DNA from: Arion vulgaris
Taxonomy: Eukaryota; Mollusca; Gastropoda; Stylommatophora; Arionidae
DNA length: 64,000 nt
NCBI GenBank assembly: GCA_020796225.1
Contig: CM036754.1
Coordinates: 46,117,584-46,181,583 of the forward strand
Reading direction: 5' to 3'
Shown in pieces: positions 33,400 to 44,869 of the stretch. The notes under the pieces were generated by a model. The model made no database searches and had not been told where the DNA came from. It worked only from the letters and a program-made list of their open reading frames with translations. The position numbers and the translations under genes were made by a program. Each line of letters opens with the position of its first letter. Position 1 is the first letter of the stretch.

Positions 33400-35480
33400 C
33401 ATGTGCAATTATAAAACGCTGCCCTTTGCCACTTGGTACTAATTTCTTAATCGTTCCATCTGATGACTGCCATTTTTTTCCATTGGTGTGGTGAGCATTA
33501 ATCCATGTTTCGTCTAAATACACAATGTCATAGCTTTGTCGACGGCAGTTCTCTAACTTCATGCAAATACACAATGTCATAGCTTTGTCGACGCAGTTCT
33601 CTAAGTTCATGCAGATACACAATGTCATAGCTTTGTCGACTCAGTTCTCTAACTTCATGCAAATACACAATGTCATAGCTTTGTCGACTCAGTTCTCTAA
33701 CTTCATGCAAATACACAATGTCATAGCTTTGTCGACGCATTTCTCTAACTTCATGCAAATACACAATGTCATAGCTTTGTCGACGCAGTTCTCTAACTTC
33801 ATGCAAATACACAATGTCATAGCTTTGTCGACTCAGTTCTCTAACTTCATGCAAATACACAATGTCATAGCTTTGTCGACGCATTTCTCTAACTTCATGC
33901 AAATACACAATGTCATAGCTTTGTCGACGCAGTTCTCTAACTTCATGCAAATACACAATGTCATAGCTTTGTCGACGCAGTTCTCTAACTTCATGCAAAT
34001 ACACAATGTCATAGCTTTGTCGACGCAGTTCTCTAACTTCATGCAAATACACAATGTCATAGCTTTGTCGACGCATTTCTCTAACTTCATGCAAATACAC
34101 AATGTCATAGCTTTGTCGACGCAGTTCTCTAACTTCATGCAAATACACAATGTCATAGCTTTGTCGACGCAGTTCTCTAACTTCATGCAAATACACAATG
34201 TCATAGCTTTGTCGACGCAGTTCTCTAACTTCATGCAAATACACAATGTCATAGCTTTGTCGACGCAGTTCTCTAACTTCATGCAAATACACAATGTCAT
34301 AGCTTTGTCGACTCAGTTCTCTAACTTCATGCAAATACACAATGTCATAGCTTTGTCGACGCAGTTCTCTAACTTCATGCAAATACACAATGTCATAGCT
34401 TTGTCGACGCAGTTCTCTAACTTCATGCAAATACACAATGTCATAGCTTTGTCGACTCAGTTCTCTAACTTCATGCAAATACACAATGTCATAGCTTTGT
34501 CGACTCAGTTCTCTAACTTCATGCAAATACACAATGTCATAGCTTTGTCGACGCAGTTCTCTAACTTCATGCAAATACACAATGTCATAGCTTTGTCGAC
34601 GCAGTTCTCTAACTTCATGCAAATACACAATGTCATAGCTTTGTCGACTCAGTTCTCTAACTTCATGCAAATACACAATGTCATAGCTTTGTCGACGCAG
34701 TTCTCTAACTTCATGCAAATACACAATGTCATAGCTTTGTCGACGCAGTTCTCTAACTTCATGCAAATACACAATGTCATAGCTTTGTCGACGCAGTTCT
34801 CTAACTTCATGCAAATACACAATGTCATAGCTTTGTCGACGCAGTTCTCTAACTTCATGCAAATACACAATGTCATAGCTTTGTCGACGCAGTTCTCTAA
34901 CTTCATGCAAATACACAATGTCATAACTTTGTCGACACATTTCTCTAACTTCATGCAAATACACAATGTCATATCTTTGTCGACTCAGTTCTCTAACTTC
35001 ATGCAAATATTTGCTTCCCATCACTACTAGATGCAGTTTCTCACAGATAATGTTTCTTCCACCAGCTTATGTTCTAAATGTGAAGCCTGCCTCTCTTCCC
35101 CCTTCCCCCCATCCTAACAGCTCCTCCCTCATAATGTCGATTTTGACACATCGATGTCGTTGTTCTTTCTAAGCCTCATCTTTAATTTCCCTAATATCAC
35201 TGTTTCTTTCAACTCAAACATTCGACACAATTATCTTCGAATAAGCTCTTTATCAATACTATCTATGACTTTCTTTCTACCTTGCGTTCTTGGTTGCATT
35301 GCACATGTTCTTGAAAAGTCTTGGATCCAGCGATTGAATGTACGTCGATTTACTTCCAAAACGCACATTGCCCTCTGCTCAGGGTTAGAAATGCTCCCAT
35401 CCTTAGCTTCTCTACAAAAATATTGATACGTCTGCATTGTGATGCTTTGCAGTGTCACAAAATTTACTCTTATATTCATT
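33400..35480 (-). pseudogene. Tc1/mariner-type (IS630-related) transposase remnant split by a 48-bp array
   Basis: On the minus strand the N-terminal part (35231-35479) reads RAMCVLEVNRRTFNRWIQDF, a helix-turn-helix-like DNA-binding region. The catalytic start (33386-33545) reads YDIVYLDETWINAHHTN and QRFIIAHAGSR, including the first catalytic Asp (YLDE). Between them, where the second helix-turn-helix and linker should be, lies a long array of a 48-bp unit taken from the transposase itself. The second Asp and the Glu of the DDE triad are missing, so it is inactive. It is related to, but not identical with, the transposase at 38623-39913. No terminal inverted repeats were found. Confidence 0.8.
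33525..35015. repeat. 48-bp minisatellite, about 31 copies, born from transposase coding sequence
   Basis: The unit encodes QSYDIVYLHEVRELRR on the minus strand, which is the transposase stretch just before its first catalytic Asp (Asp replaced by His in the copies). Copies are nearly identical; variants are mainly GACGCAG, GACTCAG or GACGCAT. Frames are open across the array on both strands (498 and 489 codons) because 48 is a multiple of 3 and the unit has no stop in these frames. Confidence 0.95.
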
Positions 35481-35879
35481 GTAAAGATCCTACAATGTGC
35501 ACGCCTCTGAAAGGAATGAGGCTATTGAAATGACCTTCGGAAAACTAAACGTAACTTGTCCGTTCAATTGTAAACACTTTTAGTCTTCCGGTAAATAACG
35601 GAAAAACACTAAAAACACGTGGATATTGAGGTTTTTTAAATTACGCACCAATAACAACAATAAAGCTACTGTAAGCATTTCAAATGTATGTCTAGTTCAT
35701 GTGTGATGTTTTTGTATACCTCATATAAGCTAAAGTGAAAACCAGCTGTTTGTTTTCATTGCTATTATTTCCTTGCAATGTCATGACGATTAATAGAGCA
35801 CATGCAAAATATCACCCCTTTAAGTTAAAGGGTTCCGGACTTACCGAATTTCAAACATGGGCATGCATTTTGAAACACA
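35481..35879. other. Unannotated DNA
   Basis: Probably the flank of the transposase remnant, with no clear inverted repeats. Confidence 0.3.
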
Positions 35880-36090
35880 CTATAATAGACAGTGCGCCTC
35901 AAAGAGCAATGTTACTCCGATACAGTGGACACAAAGCAAAGGCCCTACGCAAAGTGGACCTCAGAGATAACAGAGGCAACGAAAAACACTGCTTATGATG
36001 AGCACACAAAAGCCCGTTCTAGAAATCTCCTCTTATCCTCAAGCTGTGAGGCAAAACAAAATTGGAGAACAGAAGGAAAAGAATGATTGT
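35880..36090 (+). mobile_element. LINE 3'-end remnant
   Basis: The plus strand reads VDTKQRPYAKWTSEITEATK, then YDEHTKARSRNLLLSS, then a C-E-A-K-Q-N-W end. It parallels 25380-25520 (minus), 12915-13050 and 41740-41870. Confidence 0.75.
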
Positions 36091-36540
36091 TGACCTATGA
36101 CGATCTGGATAAGATGAAGTCAAGATAGGCAACGTTGCCCGCTGGCATGAGACTCTGATGTTTAATATTGATGACTGGATCACGGTCACGGTACTCTAGG
36201 GGCAGGTTGAAACATGATCTACTGCAATTATCATCGAGATGGATGATTTCAGAAAATTTCCACTTGAGCTCCTCTGTCATGTGACTGACTACAGGAAGCT
36301 GAGATTTGGAGTACGTGGTCTAGAAACTGTGTCAAATGTAAAACGGTCATCTCTATAAATAACTAACCGTTCACATTTTGTGGAAGCTCGTTGTCTGCAA
36401 GTTTAGACACATCCAGTAGTCAGTTGCTAGGCGGTGACGGCGGTTACCTTTTGTGAGTTTTTCATTGGTCGTGTTTCAATCTCCGTCCGAGAGTGTGTGT
36501 GTGTGTGCGCGCTCTTAATTAACGCTGTGCCTGCTCGTGT
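36091..36540. other. Unannotated DNA
   Basis: GTGTGTGTGTGTGCGCGCTC at 36495-36515 is a short microsatellite; otherwise nothing was recognised. Confidence 0.35.
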
Positions 36541-36790
36541 GTTGCCAGGCTCGCAAGGAGCAAAGAATAGTAACACTGCAACCTACAAGGCATATCGTAA
36601 GAGGCGACCGAGGTAGGGACCTAGGGAAGCTACCCTAGTAAATATAAAGCGTCACAGAAATTGGATGTGCTGGCCTACTTGTAGGCGCATAACTGACACA
36701 ACGTACACTCGATCTTAGGTTCAGATCACATACAGATCACACAGAGTGGTTTAACAAGTGATCGATATGAAGAGTTGAAAGAAGAAGTCG
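36541..36790 (+). mobile_element. SINE family A copy
   Basis: It contains GCAAAGAATAGTAACACTGC, CCTACTTGTAGGCGCATAAC and TCACACAGAGTGGTTTAACA, then a GAAAGAAGAAG end. Its 3' segment is amplified to the right. Confidence 0.8.
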
Positions 36791-37808
36791 ATCTTAGGCT
36801 CAGATCACATACAGATCACACAGAGTGGTTTAACAAGTGATCGATATGAAGTGTTAGAAGAACTCGATCTTAGGTTCAGATCACATACAGATCACACAGA
36901 GTGGTTTAACAAGTGATCGATATGAAGTGTTAGAAGAACTCGATCTTAGGTTCAGATCACATACAGATCACACAGAGTGGTTTAACAAGTGATCGATATG
37001 AAGAGTTGAAAGAAGAAGTCGATCTTAGGCTCAGATCACATACAGATCACACAGAGTGGTTTAACAAGTGATCGATATGAAGAGTTGAAAGAAGAAGTCG
37101 ATCTTAGGCTCAGATCACATACAGATCACACAGAGTGGTTTAACAAGTGATCGATATGAAGTGTTAGAAGAACTCGATCTTAGGTTCAGATCACATACAG
37201 ATCACACAGAGTGGTTTAACAAGTGATCGATATGAAGAGTTGAAAGAAGAAGTCGATCTTAGGCTCAGATCACATACAGATCACACAGAGTGGTTTAACA
37301 AGTGATCGATATGAAGAGTTGAAAGAAGAAGTCGATCTTAGGCTCAGATCACATACAGATCACACAGAGTGGTTTAACAAGTGATCGATATGAAGTGTTG
37401 AAAGAAGAAGTCGATCTTAGGCTCAGATCACATACAGATCACACAGAGTGGTTTAACAAGTGATCGATATGAAGTGTTGAAAGAAGAAGTCGATCTTAGG
37501 CTCAGATCACATACAGATCACACAGAGTGGTTTAACAAGTGATCGATATGAAGTGTTGAAAGAAGAAGTCGATCTTAGGCTCAGATCACATACAGATCAC
37601 ACAGAGTGGTTTAACAAGTGATCGATATGAAGTGTTGAAAGAAGAAGTCGATCTTAGGCTCAGATCACATACAGATCACACAGAGTGGTTTAACAAGTGA
37701 TCGATATGAAGAGTTGAAAGAAGAAGTCGATCTTAGGCTCAGATCACATACAGATCACACAGAGTGGTTTAACAAGTGATCGATATGAAGTGTTGAAAGA
37801 AGAAGAAA
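36705..37808. repeat. 75/79-bp minisatellite, about 14 copies, from the SINE A 3' end
   Basis: The unit holds TCGATCTTAGGCTCAGATCA, CATACAGATCACACAGAGTG and GTTTAACAAGTGATCGATAT, then GAAGAGTTGAAAGAAGAAG. It is the last third of SINE A. Three end variants (AGAGTTGAAAG, GTGTTAGAAG, GTGTTGAAAG) are arranged in blocks. Confidence 0.95.
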
Positions 37809-38216
37809 AGATTGTGCCAAACCATGAAGTTTGTTTATTTGTTTGTGTTTGTCTGTTCTTATCAACTAAGTTTACTTCTTCTTGTTATTTGTGGGGTTTG
37901 CGCCGAGAACGTGAGTGCGTTGTCACCCGTTAGACCCCTACTGCATGTAGGATAGGCACATCCGAATTTCGGCCAATGTGTATACATATTATCCAACAAG
38001 ACACACATTTGTGCAGACGGGTAACTTCAAGATTTTGCAAACCGAAAAAGACATTTATACAAATCAAAAGGTTGTCCCCGCAAAAGGTGGATCTCGGGAC
38101 TGGATAAGTGATTACGCCTTTTCCTTGCGGACTGGATAAGTGATTACGCCTTTTCCTTGCGCTCCAAAGGTTATGGGTTAGAATACAGATCGCGCCGTTC
38201 ACAAGTGCATTTTGTC
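37809..38216. other. Spacer with a 33-bp tandem duplication
   Basis: GGACTGGATAAGTGATTACG plus CCTTTTCCTTGCG is present twice (38097-38162). The last bases (TTCACAAGTGCATTTTGTC) are the partial unit of the 67-bp array that continues after the Tc1/mariner element. Confidence 0.7.
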
Positions 38217-38218
38217 TA

Positions 38219-40389
38219 TAGTCTGTCCATTAATTCGTGAGCACGTTTGAAATTGATTTTCTCGAAAACTACCTGTTGAATCTCAGTGATTTTTTGCAAG
38301 CAGCCTTAGAATATCCATGACACTAGAGAAATATTTTTTTCCAAGAAAATTTGATGTAGTTTGAAATATTTCTTCTTCAGGTTATATTAAAATCAACCTC
38401 ACCGGATTGTACACAATAGTAACAGATTTACGTAAACAGACGCGTTGTTCTAAAAATACATTATGGTAACATTGAAATATCGTGAGTTTCACGAATTCCG
38501 TGCACCTAACCCAGTCGACTTTGAAAGCGGAAAGCATATGACGTTATAATTGGGATACCGTTTTATAGTTATAGGCGTATCTCGCTATTTGTATGAAGCT
38601 ATTGTATCATATTTGTTGGCTTATCAAAACTGACATTGATATCACATTCATAATGAGTCTGAAGTGCACATTTATAACAATGCAGAAGGTTACAGTTTTA
38701 CTATACCAACACTTCCGCAGGGAATCTAAGAGAGGTCATCTATATTGCGATATTCATAACCCTGAGAAACGAACGCAACTGGCGTTTGGTCTAAATAGAG
38801 AATCCTTTTCCCGATGGATTAAACAGGACACAAAGTGCACTAATGTCAAGCAAGGAAGGAAAAGAACAATTGACGACTTTGACATAGATGTCATAAGACG
38901 GAGCTCTTGAAAATGTTTGCGACAAATCAACTTGTTACTCTCAGGAAACTGAAATTAAAACTGCAATCAGATTGCAGCATAGACATTTCTAAAAGTACTC
39001 TATGGAAAATTGTAAGAGCCGCCGGCTTACATTCAGAAAACTATAGGCGGCAGGAATATTATTGTGAAAAGCCACATTTAATTGCTGCCCGAAGTAAATA
39101 CCTGAAGCAGATCCGTGAGCGGCGGAGGCAAGGCTATGATATTGTATATTTGGACGAATCCTGGGTCAATGCTCACCACACCAATGCTAAAGAATGGCAA
39201 TCAGTAGACGGTGAACAGAAAAGAAAATACCAAGCAGCAAAGGCCAGCGTATTATACTAACACATGCAGGAAGTAGTGAAGAAGGTCTTGTCCATGACGC
39301 TGGACTTATTTTCCAATCAAAAAGTACCGACGGTAGGGACTACCACACAGAAATGAATGGACATATTTTCAGGCACTGGATGGATAAAGATCTACTTCAA
39401 TTCTAAACAGACCATGATGCTTGTAATGGATAATGCATCCTATCACAACGCAGTATCAGCGGAAGACAAAGTACCAACTGCATCAAATACAAAAGATCAA
39501 ATTAGGACTTGGCTTGCTAAGGAAAATGTCAGCTTCGATGATACATATTTGAAACCCGAGTTGTTGCACCTGGTGAGGATGACAAATAAGACAACGGTGT
39601 TTCATATTGACAAAATCATTGCGGAATACGGCCACACGTCTTTCGACTACCTCCATATCATGCTCACCTCAATCCGATAGAGCTTGTCTGGGCTAAAGTA
39701 AAAGGGCAAGTTGACGAACAGAACAGGACGTTTAAAATGTGTGATGTTGAAGTTCTGACACGTGAGTCCTTCTCAATGATAGACATGCAGTTCTGGAAGA
39801 AGGGTGTTGAACATGTGCTCCGAGAGGAAGACGAGTACTGGCACCGAGATGGATTACAATTTGTCCAGCCAGTAACAATTATCAACCTCATGGAATCGTC
39901 AGATTCGGGATGATACAAATCATATTTTGATTACAGACTGAGAAATAGCAACGTATACATTTCCATATCCAATTGCGTCTACCATCATACAATTTGTAGT
40001 GAAGTTAAGACACCCTGGGGTCTAATGGTGACCGAAGGAGAGGACTAACTGTTGCATATTGTATCCAAGTTCACGATTGCACATAAAGGGCAACACACTT
40101 AATTACTTGACCTATCAAGTTAATATGGAGATACACCTATGAATAGAATTGACATGGACAAATTCTAGGGATACTGTAAAATCTAAAATTTGAGCCCCGT
40201 ATTTGCAATTGTCATAAAAGATCAAAGGAATTCGCCGATGTGCAAAATCCGTAGCATCTATGGACTACTGGTTAGCTTTATTTTAGCGTCATGGATATTC
40301 TAAGGCTGCATGCAAAAATCACTGAGATCCAACAGGTAGTTTTCGAAAAAATCAATTTCAAACGTGCTCACGAATTAATGGACAGACTA
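38219..40389 (+). mobile_element. Tc1/mariner-superfamily transposon, 2171 bp, with TA target duplication
   Basis: Both ends carry near-identical inverted repeats of about 110 bp. The left starts TAGTCTGTCCATTAATTCG and the right ends CGAATTAATGGACAGACTA. The element is flanked by TA (38217-38218 and 40390-40391). The empty site can be read from the array it sits in, whose units have TTTTGTCTAGATATC. The element is therefore bounded to the base. Its transposase is broken. Confidence 0.92.
38623..39913 (+). pseudogene. Tc1/mariner-type DDE transposase, frameshifted
   Basis: Read through three frame changes it encodes an N-terminal DNA-binding region (AFGLNRESFSRWIKQ, about 38790), a second helix-turn-helix region (CSIDISKSTLWKIVRAAGL, about 38970), then the catalytic core: YDIVYLDESWVNAHHTN (first Asp, about 39150), MLVMDNASYHN (second Asp, about 39430) and HAHLNPIELVWAKVKGQV (Glu, about 39665-39710). 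All three acidic residues and their order are kept. A TGA lies at 38908-38910, with shifts near 39250, 39400 and 39640-39650, so no intact enzyme is made. With functional ends but a dead enzyme, it could only move in trans. Confidence 0.88.
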
Positions 40390-40391
40390 TA

Positions 40392-41635
40392 GATATCTCT
40401 AGGATTGTACCGGGACTACGGAGTGTAATACTTTCTGTTCACAAGTGCATTTTGTCTAGATATCTCTAGGATTGTACTGACTACGGAGTGTAATACTTTC
40501 TGTTCACAAGTGCATTTTGTCTAGATATCTCTAGGATTGTACCGGGACTACGGAGTGTAATACTTTCTGTTCACAAGTGCATTTTGTCTAGATATCTCTA
40601 GGATTGTACCGGGACTACGGAGTGTAATACTTTCTGTTCACAAGTGCATTTTGTCTAGATATCTCTAGGATTGTACTGGACTACGGAGTGTAATACTTTC
40701 TGTTCACAAGTGCATTTTGTCTAGATATCTCTAGGATTGTACCGGGACTACGGAGTGTAATACTTTCTGTTCACAAGTGCATTTTGTCTAGATATCTCTA
40801 GGATTGTACCGGGACTACGGAGTGTAATACTTTCTGTTCACAAGTGCATTTTGTCTAGATATCTCTAGGATTGTACCGGGACTACGGAGTGTAATACTTT
40901 CTGTTCACAAGTGCATTTTGTCTAGATATCTCTAGGATTGTACCAGGACTACGGAGTGTAATACTTTCTGTTCACAAGTGCATTTTGTCTAGATATCTCT
41001 AGGATTGTACCGGGACTACGGAGTGTAATACTTTCTGTTGACAAGTGCATTTTGTCTAGATATCTCTAGTATTGTACCGGGACTACGGAGTGTAATACTT
41101 TCTGTTGACAAGTGCATTTTGTCTAGATATCTCTAGGATTGTACCGGGACTACGGAGTGTAATACTTTCTGTTGACAAGTGCATTTTGTCTAGATATCTC
41201 TAGGATTGTACCGGGACTACGAAGTGTAATACTTTCTGTTGACAAGTGCATTTTGTCTAGATATCTCTAGGATTGTACCGGGACTACGGAGTGTAATACT
41301 TTCTGTTGACAAGTGCATTTTGTCTAGATATCTCTAGGATTGTACCGGGACTACGAAGTGTAATACTTTCTGTTGACAAGTGCATTTTGTCTAGATATCT
41401 CTAGGATTGTACCGGGACTACGGAGTGTAATACTTTCTGTTGACAAGTGCATTTTGTCTAGATATCTCTAGGATTGTACCGGGACTACGGAGTGTAATAC
41501 TTTCTGTTGACAAGTGCATTTTGTCTAGATATCTCTAGGATTTCCGGACTACGGAGTGTAATACTTTCTGTTGACAAGTGCATTTTGTCTAGATATCTCT
41601 AGGATTGTACCGGGACTACGAAGTGTAATACTTTC
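40392..41635. repeat. 67-bp minisatellite, about 19 copies
   Basis: The unit contains GATATCTCTAGGATTGTACC, GGGACTACGGAGTGTAATAC, TTTCTGTTCACAAGTGCATT and TTGTCTA. Left copies have CTGTTCACAAG, right copies (from about 41035) CTGTTGACAAG. The Tc1/mariner element lies in the first, left-most unit. Confidence 0.95.
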
Positions 41636-41725
41636 GACAGCTAGTGTGCCATTTCTGCGGAGAGGGACTGAGCCATATATGGTAAAACCTGGTGCAATTA
41701 ACTCAATCCTTCTGCTTTAGACCCT
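41636..41725. mobile_element. SINE family C end fragment
   Basis: GCCATTTCTGCGGAGAGGGA and ACCTGGTGCAATTAACTCAA match the family C terminus. Confidence 0.6.
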
Positions 41726-41729
41726 TGTT

Positions 41730-41870
41730 AAGGAAACTACAGAAATAAAAGAGACAGCGAAAGACACCATATACGAAGCGAAAACAATAACCCGTTCTAG
41801 AAATCTCTGTTTATCCTGATGTTGTAAGCTAAAACAGGATTTGAGAAAAGAAAGAAGAGAAAGAAAGAAG
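41730..41870 (+). mobile_element. LINE 3'-end remnant
   Basis: GAAATAAAAGAGACAGCGAA and CCGTTCTAGAAATCTC, then TTATCCTGATGTTGTAAGC, match 12915-13050 and 35960-36085. Confidence 0.65.
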
Positions 41871-41874
41871 TTGG

Positions 41875-42145
41875 TGGATCTCCTGTCGTCCATTCTTTAT
41901 AATGTTATAGTTTTTTTTTTTTTACTGATCTCCTGTTCATTCTTTATAATGTTATAGTTTTTTTTACTGATCTCCTGTTCATTCTTTATAATGTTACAGT
42001 TTTTTTTTTTTACTGATCTCCTGTTCATTCTTTATAATGTTATAGTTTATTTTTACTGATCTCCTGTCCATTCTTTATAATGTTATAGTTTATTTTTACT
42101 GATCTCCTGTCGTCCATTCTTTATAATGTTATAGTTTATTTTAAC
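41875..42145. repeat. 42-50-bp minisatellite with poly-T, about 6 copies
   Basis: The unit is CTGATCTCCTGTTCATTCTT then TATAATGTTATAG and a T-run of variable length. Confidence 0.9.
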
Positions 42146-42234
42146 TGCTTTTTTTAACTACAAGATGGATGGCCGAACTCAAAGTGGTAGATTGGTAGAA
42201 TACTGCAAGCTGGACAGTTTTTAACTACAGGATT

Positions 42235-42670
42235 GATGGGTTGATTGATTGATAGAACCATCATCATTGCACTCGTTAGTAACCATGTGTGCTCTGATCT
42301 CTTTCTACACAGGAAGATATCAGCTGCAGTACTACGAACTCCGTAGCACCGGCGAGAGTCTCCGATGTAATGTTGAAGATGGTGACGATATTTTTGTAGG
42401 TATTTTATTTGTAATCTTAGCTAATGAATTTTGTTCTAGCAACAGATTTTCAACCTGCTCTTCTGGAGTTTTAAACTGTTAATGGTTCTTTTACGTGCTC
42501 AAATTGATCACAGGACCTACATTTTATCGTCCATCTCCGAAAGGACAAGGAACTCGATCTCACTACACTGGTATCGGATCTTTGAAAAATATCCCGATCG
42601 CTCCATCAGGGAGCGAACCTGTACCTTTGGCAAGAGAGACGAGCATTATCTAACCAGGATACTACACTAC
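42235..42670 (+). mobile_element. SINE family B, longest plus-strand copy
   Basis: It runs from TTGATTGATTGATAGAACC through ACTCCGTAGCACCGGCGAG, GAAGATGGTGACGATATTTT, TTTACGTGCTCAAATTGATC and AAGGACAAGGAACTCGATCT to TTTGAAAAATATCCCGATC. The same order at 52895-53165 gives the family consensus. Confidence 0.75.
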
Positions 42671-42694
42671 ACTGGATACCTTAACATCTCACAC

Positions 42695-44432
42695 CATGGA
42701 TGCACCTGGAACCTATCTACACCATGGATACCCCTAACATCTACACCATGGATACCCCCTAACATCTACACCATGGATACTACTCTAACATCTAACCACA
42801 TGGATACCCCTAACATCTACACCATGGATACCCCTAACATCTACACCATGGATACCCCCTAACATCTACACCATGGATACCCCTAACATCTACACCATGG
42901 ATACCCCCTAACATCTACACCATGGATACCCCTAACATCTACACCATGGATACCCCTAATCATCACACCATGGATACCCCTAACATCTACACCATGGATA
43001 CCCCTTACATCTACACATGGATACCCTAACATCTACACCATGGATACTATTCTAACATCTACACCATGATCACCCCTAACATCTACACCATGGATACCCC
43101 TAACATCTACACATGGATCACCCTAACATCTACACCATGGATACCCTAACATCTACACATGGATACCCCTAACATCTACACCATGGATACCCCTAACATC
43201 TACACCATGGATACCCCCTAACATCTACACCATGGATACCCCTAACATCTACACCATGGATACCCCCTAACATCTACACCATGGATACCTAACATCTACA
43301 CCATGGATACCCTAACATCTACACCATGGATACCCCTAACATCTACACCATGGATACCCCCTAACATCTACACCATGGATACCCCTAACATCTACACCAT
43401 GGATACCCCCTAACATCTACACCATGGATACCCCTAACATCTACACCATGGATACCCCCTAACATCTACACCATGATATCCCTAACATCTACACCATGGA
43501 TGCCCTAACATCTACACATGGATACCCTAACATCTAAATCATCTACACCATGGATACCCTAACATCTACACCATGGATACCCCTAACATCTACACCATGG
43601 ATACCCCCTAACATCTACACCATGGATACCCCTAACATCTACACCATGGATGCTCCTAACATCTACAATAGGATGACCCTAACATCTACACCATGGATAC
43701 CCCTAACATCTACACCATGGATACCCCCTAACATCTACACCATGGATACCCCTAACATCTACACCATGGATACCCCCTAACATCTACACCATGGATACCC
43801 CTAACATCTACACCATGGATACCCCCTAACATCTACACCATGGATGCCCCTAACATCTACCCATGGATACCCTAACATCTACACCATGGATACCCCTAAC
43901 ATCTACACCATGGATACCCCTAACATCTACACCATGGATACCCCCTAACATCTACACCATGGATACCCCTAACATCTACACCATGGATACCCCCTAACAT
44001 CTACACCATGGATACCCCTAACATCTACACCATGGATACCCCCTAACATCTACACCATGGATACCCCTAACATCTACACCATGGATACCCCCTAACATCT
44101 ACACCATGGATACCCTAACATCTACACCATGGATACCCCTAACATCTACACCATGGATACCCCCTAACATCTACACCATGGATGCCCCTAACATCTACAC
44201 CATGGATACCCCTAACATCTACACCATGGATACCCCCTAACATCTACACCATGGATACCCCTAACATCTACACCATGGATACCCCTTACATCTACACATG
44301 GATACCCCTAACATCTACACCATGGATACCCTAACATCTACACCATGATACCCCTTACATCTACACCATGGATACCCCCTTACATCTACACCATGGATAC
44401 CCCTAACATCTACACCATGGATACCCCCTTAA
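42695..44432. repeat. 24/25-bp minisatellite, about 72 copies
   Basis: The unit is AACATCTACACCATGGATAC plus CCCT or CCCCCT; the two lengths alternate over long runs. Single-base losses are scattered through it. It contains an NcoI-like CCATGG in nearly every copy. Frames are artefacts. Confidence 0.97.
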
Positions 44433-44866
44433 ATACAAGATGGTCGACGTGGTAAATGGGTAGAATACTATTATACCGTTCAACAACTTATACCCACAGT
44501 CCAATGCGAATTGCAGAAAAACCATCAATTCTACAGTAGCGAAACTTTGCACCCAATCTTAGAATTATACCGACGCAAATGTCTGATTGAAGAAATTGCT
44601 ATAAGAAACCTGGATTTTGTAATATAACGGTTTCCTCTGATGTTGGCGGCATATTTGGTGAGTCTGAAAGGAAATTTTAGTTTTTACAGTAAACGCACAC
44701 ATATGACATTTGATGACAAATCTCATGCAAAGGCGTATCATCCCAGCTCACACATGGAGGCCAATGTTGATACTTGCAATAGAGTCATGAAATAAACAAG
44801 AAATGTAGACTTAGTTGTATTATTGTTTTTAAATAACTTACATTACAGTTAAAGTTAGCTTCCATG
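44433..44866. other. Unannotated DNA
   Basis: No feature was recognised. Confidence 0.35.
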
Positions 44867-44869
44867 TTA

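Noticed and set aside
33528..35030. Possible TALE-like or ankyrin-like repeat protein
   Set aside because: The 16-residue unit is transposase-derived, too uniform, and the opposite strand is equally open.
36705..37808. CRISPR-like array (regular repeats)
   Set aside because: Units are contiguous with no unique spacers and derive from a SINE in a eukaryotic genome. The same applies to the 67-bp, 68-bp and 48-bp arrays.
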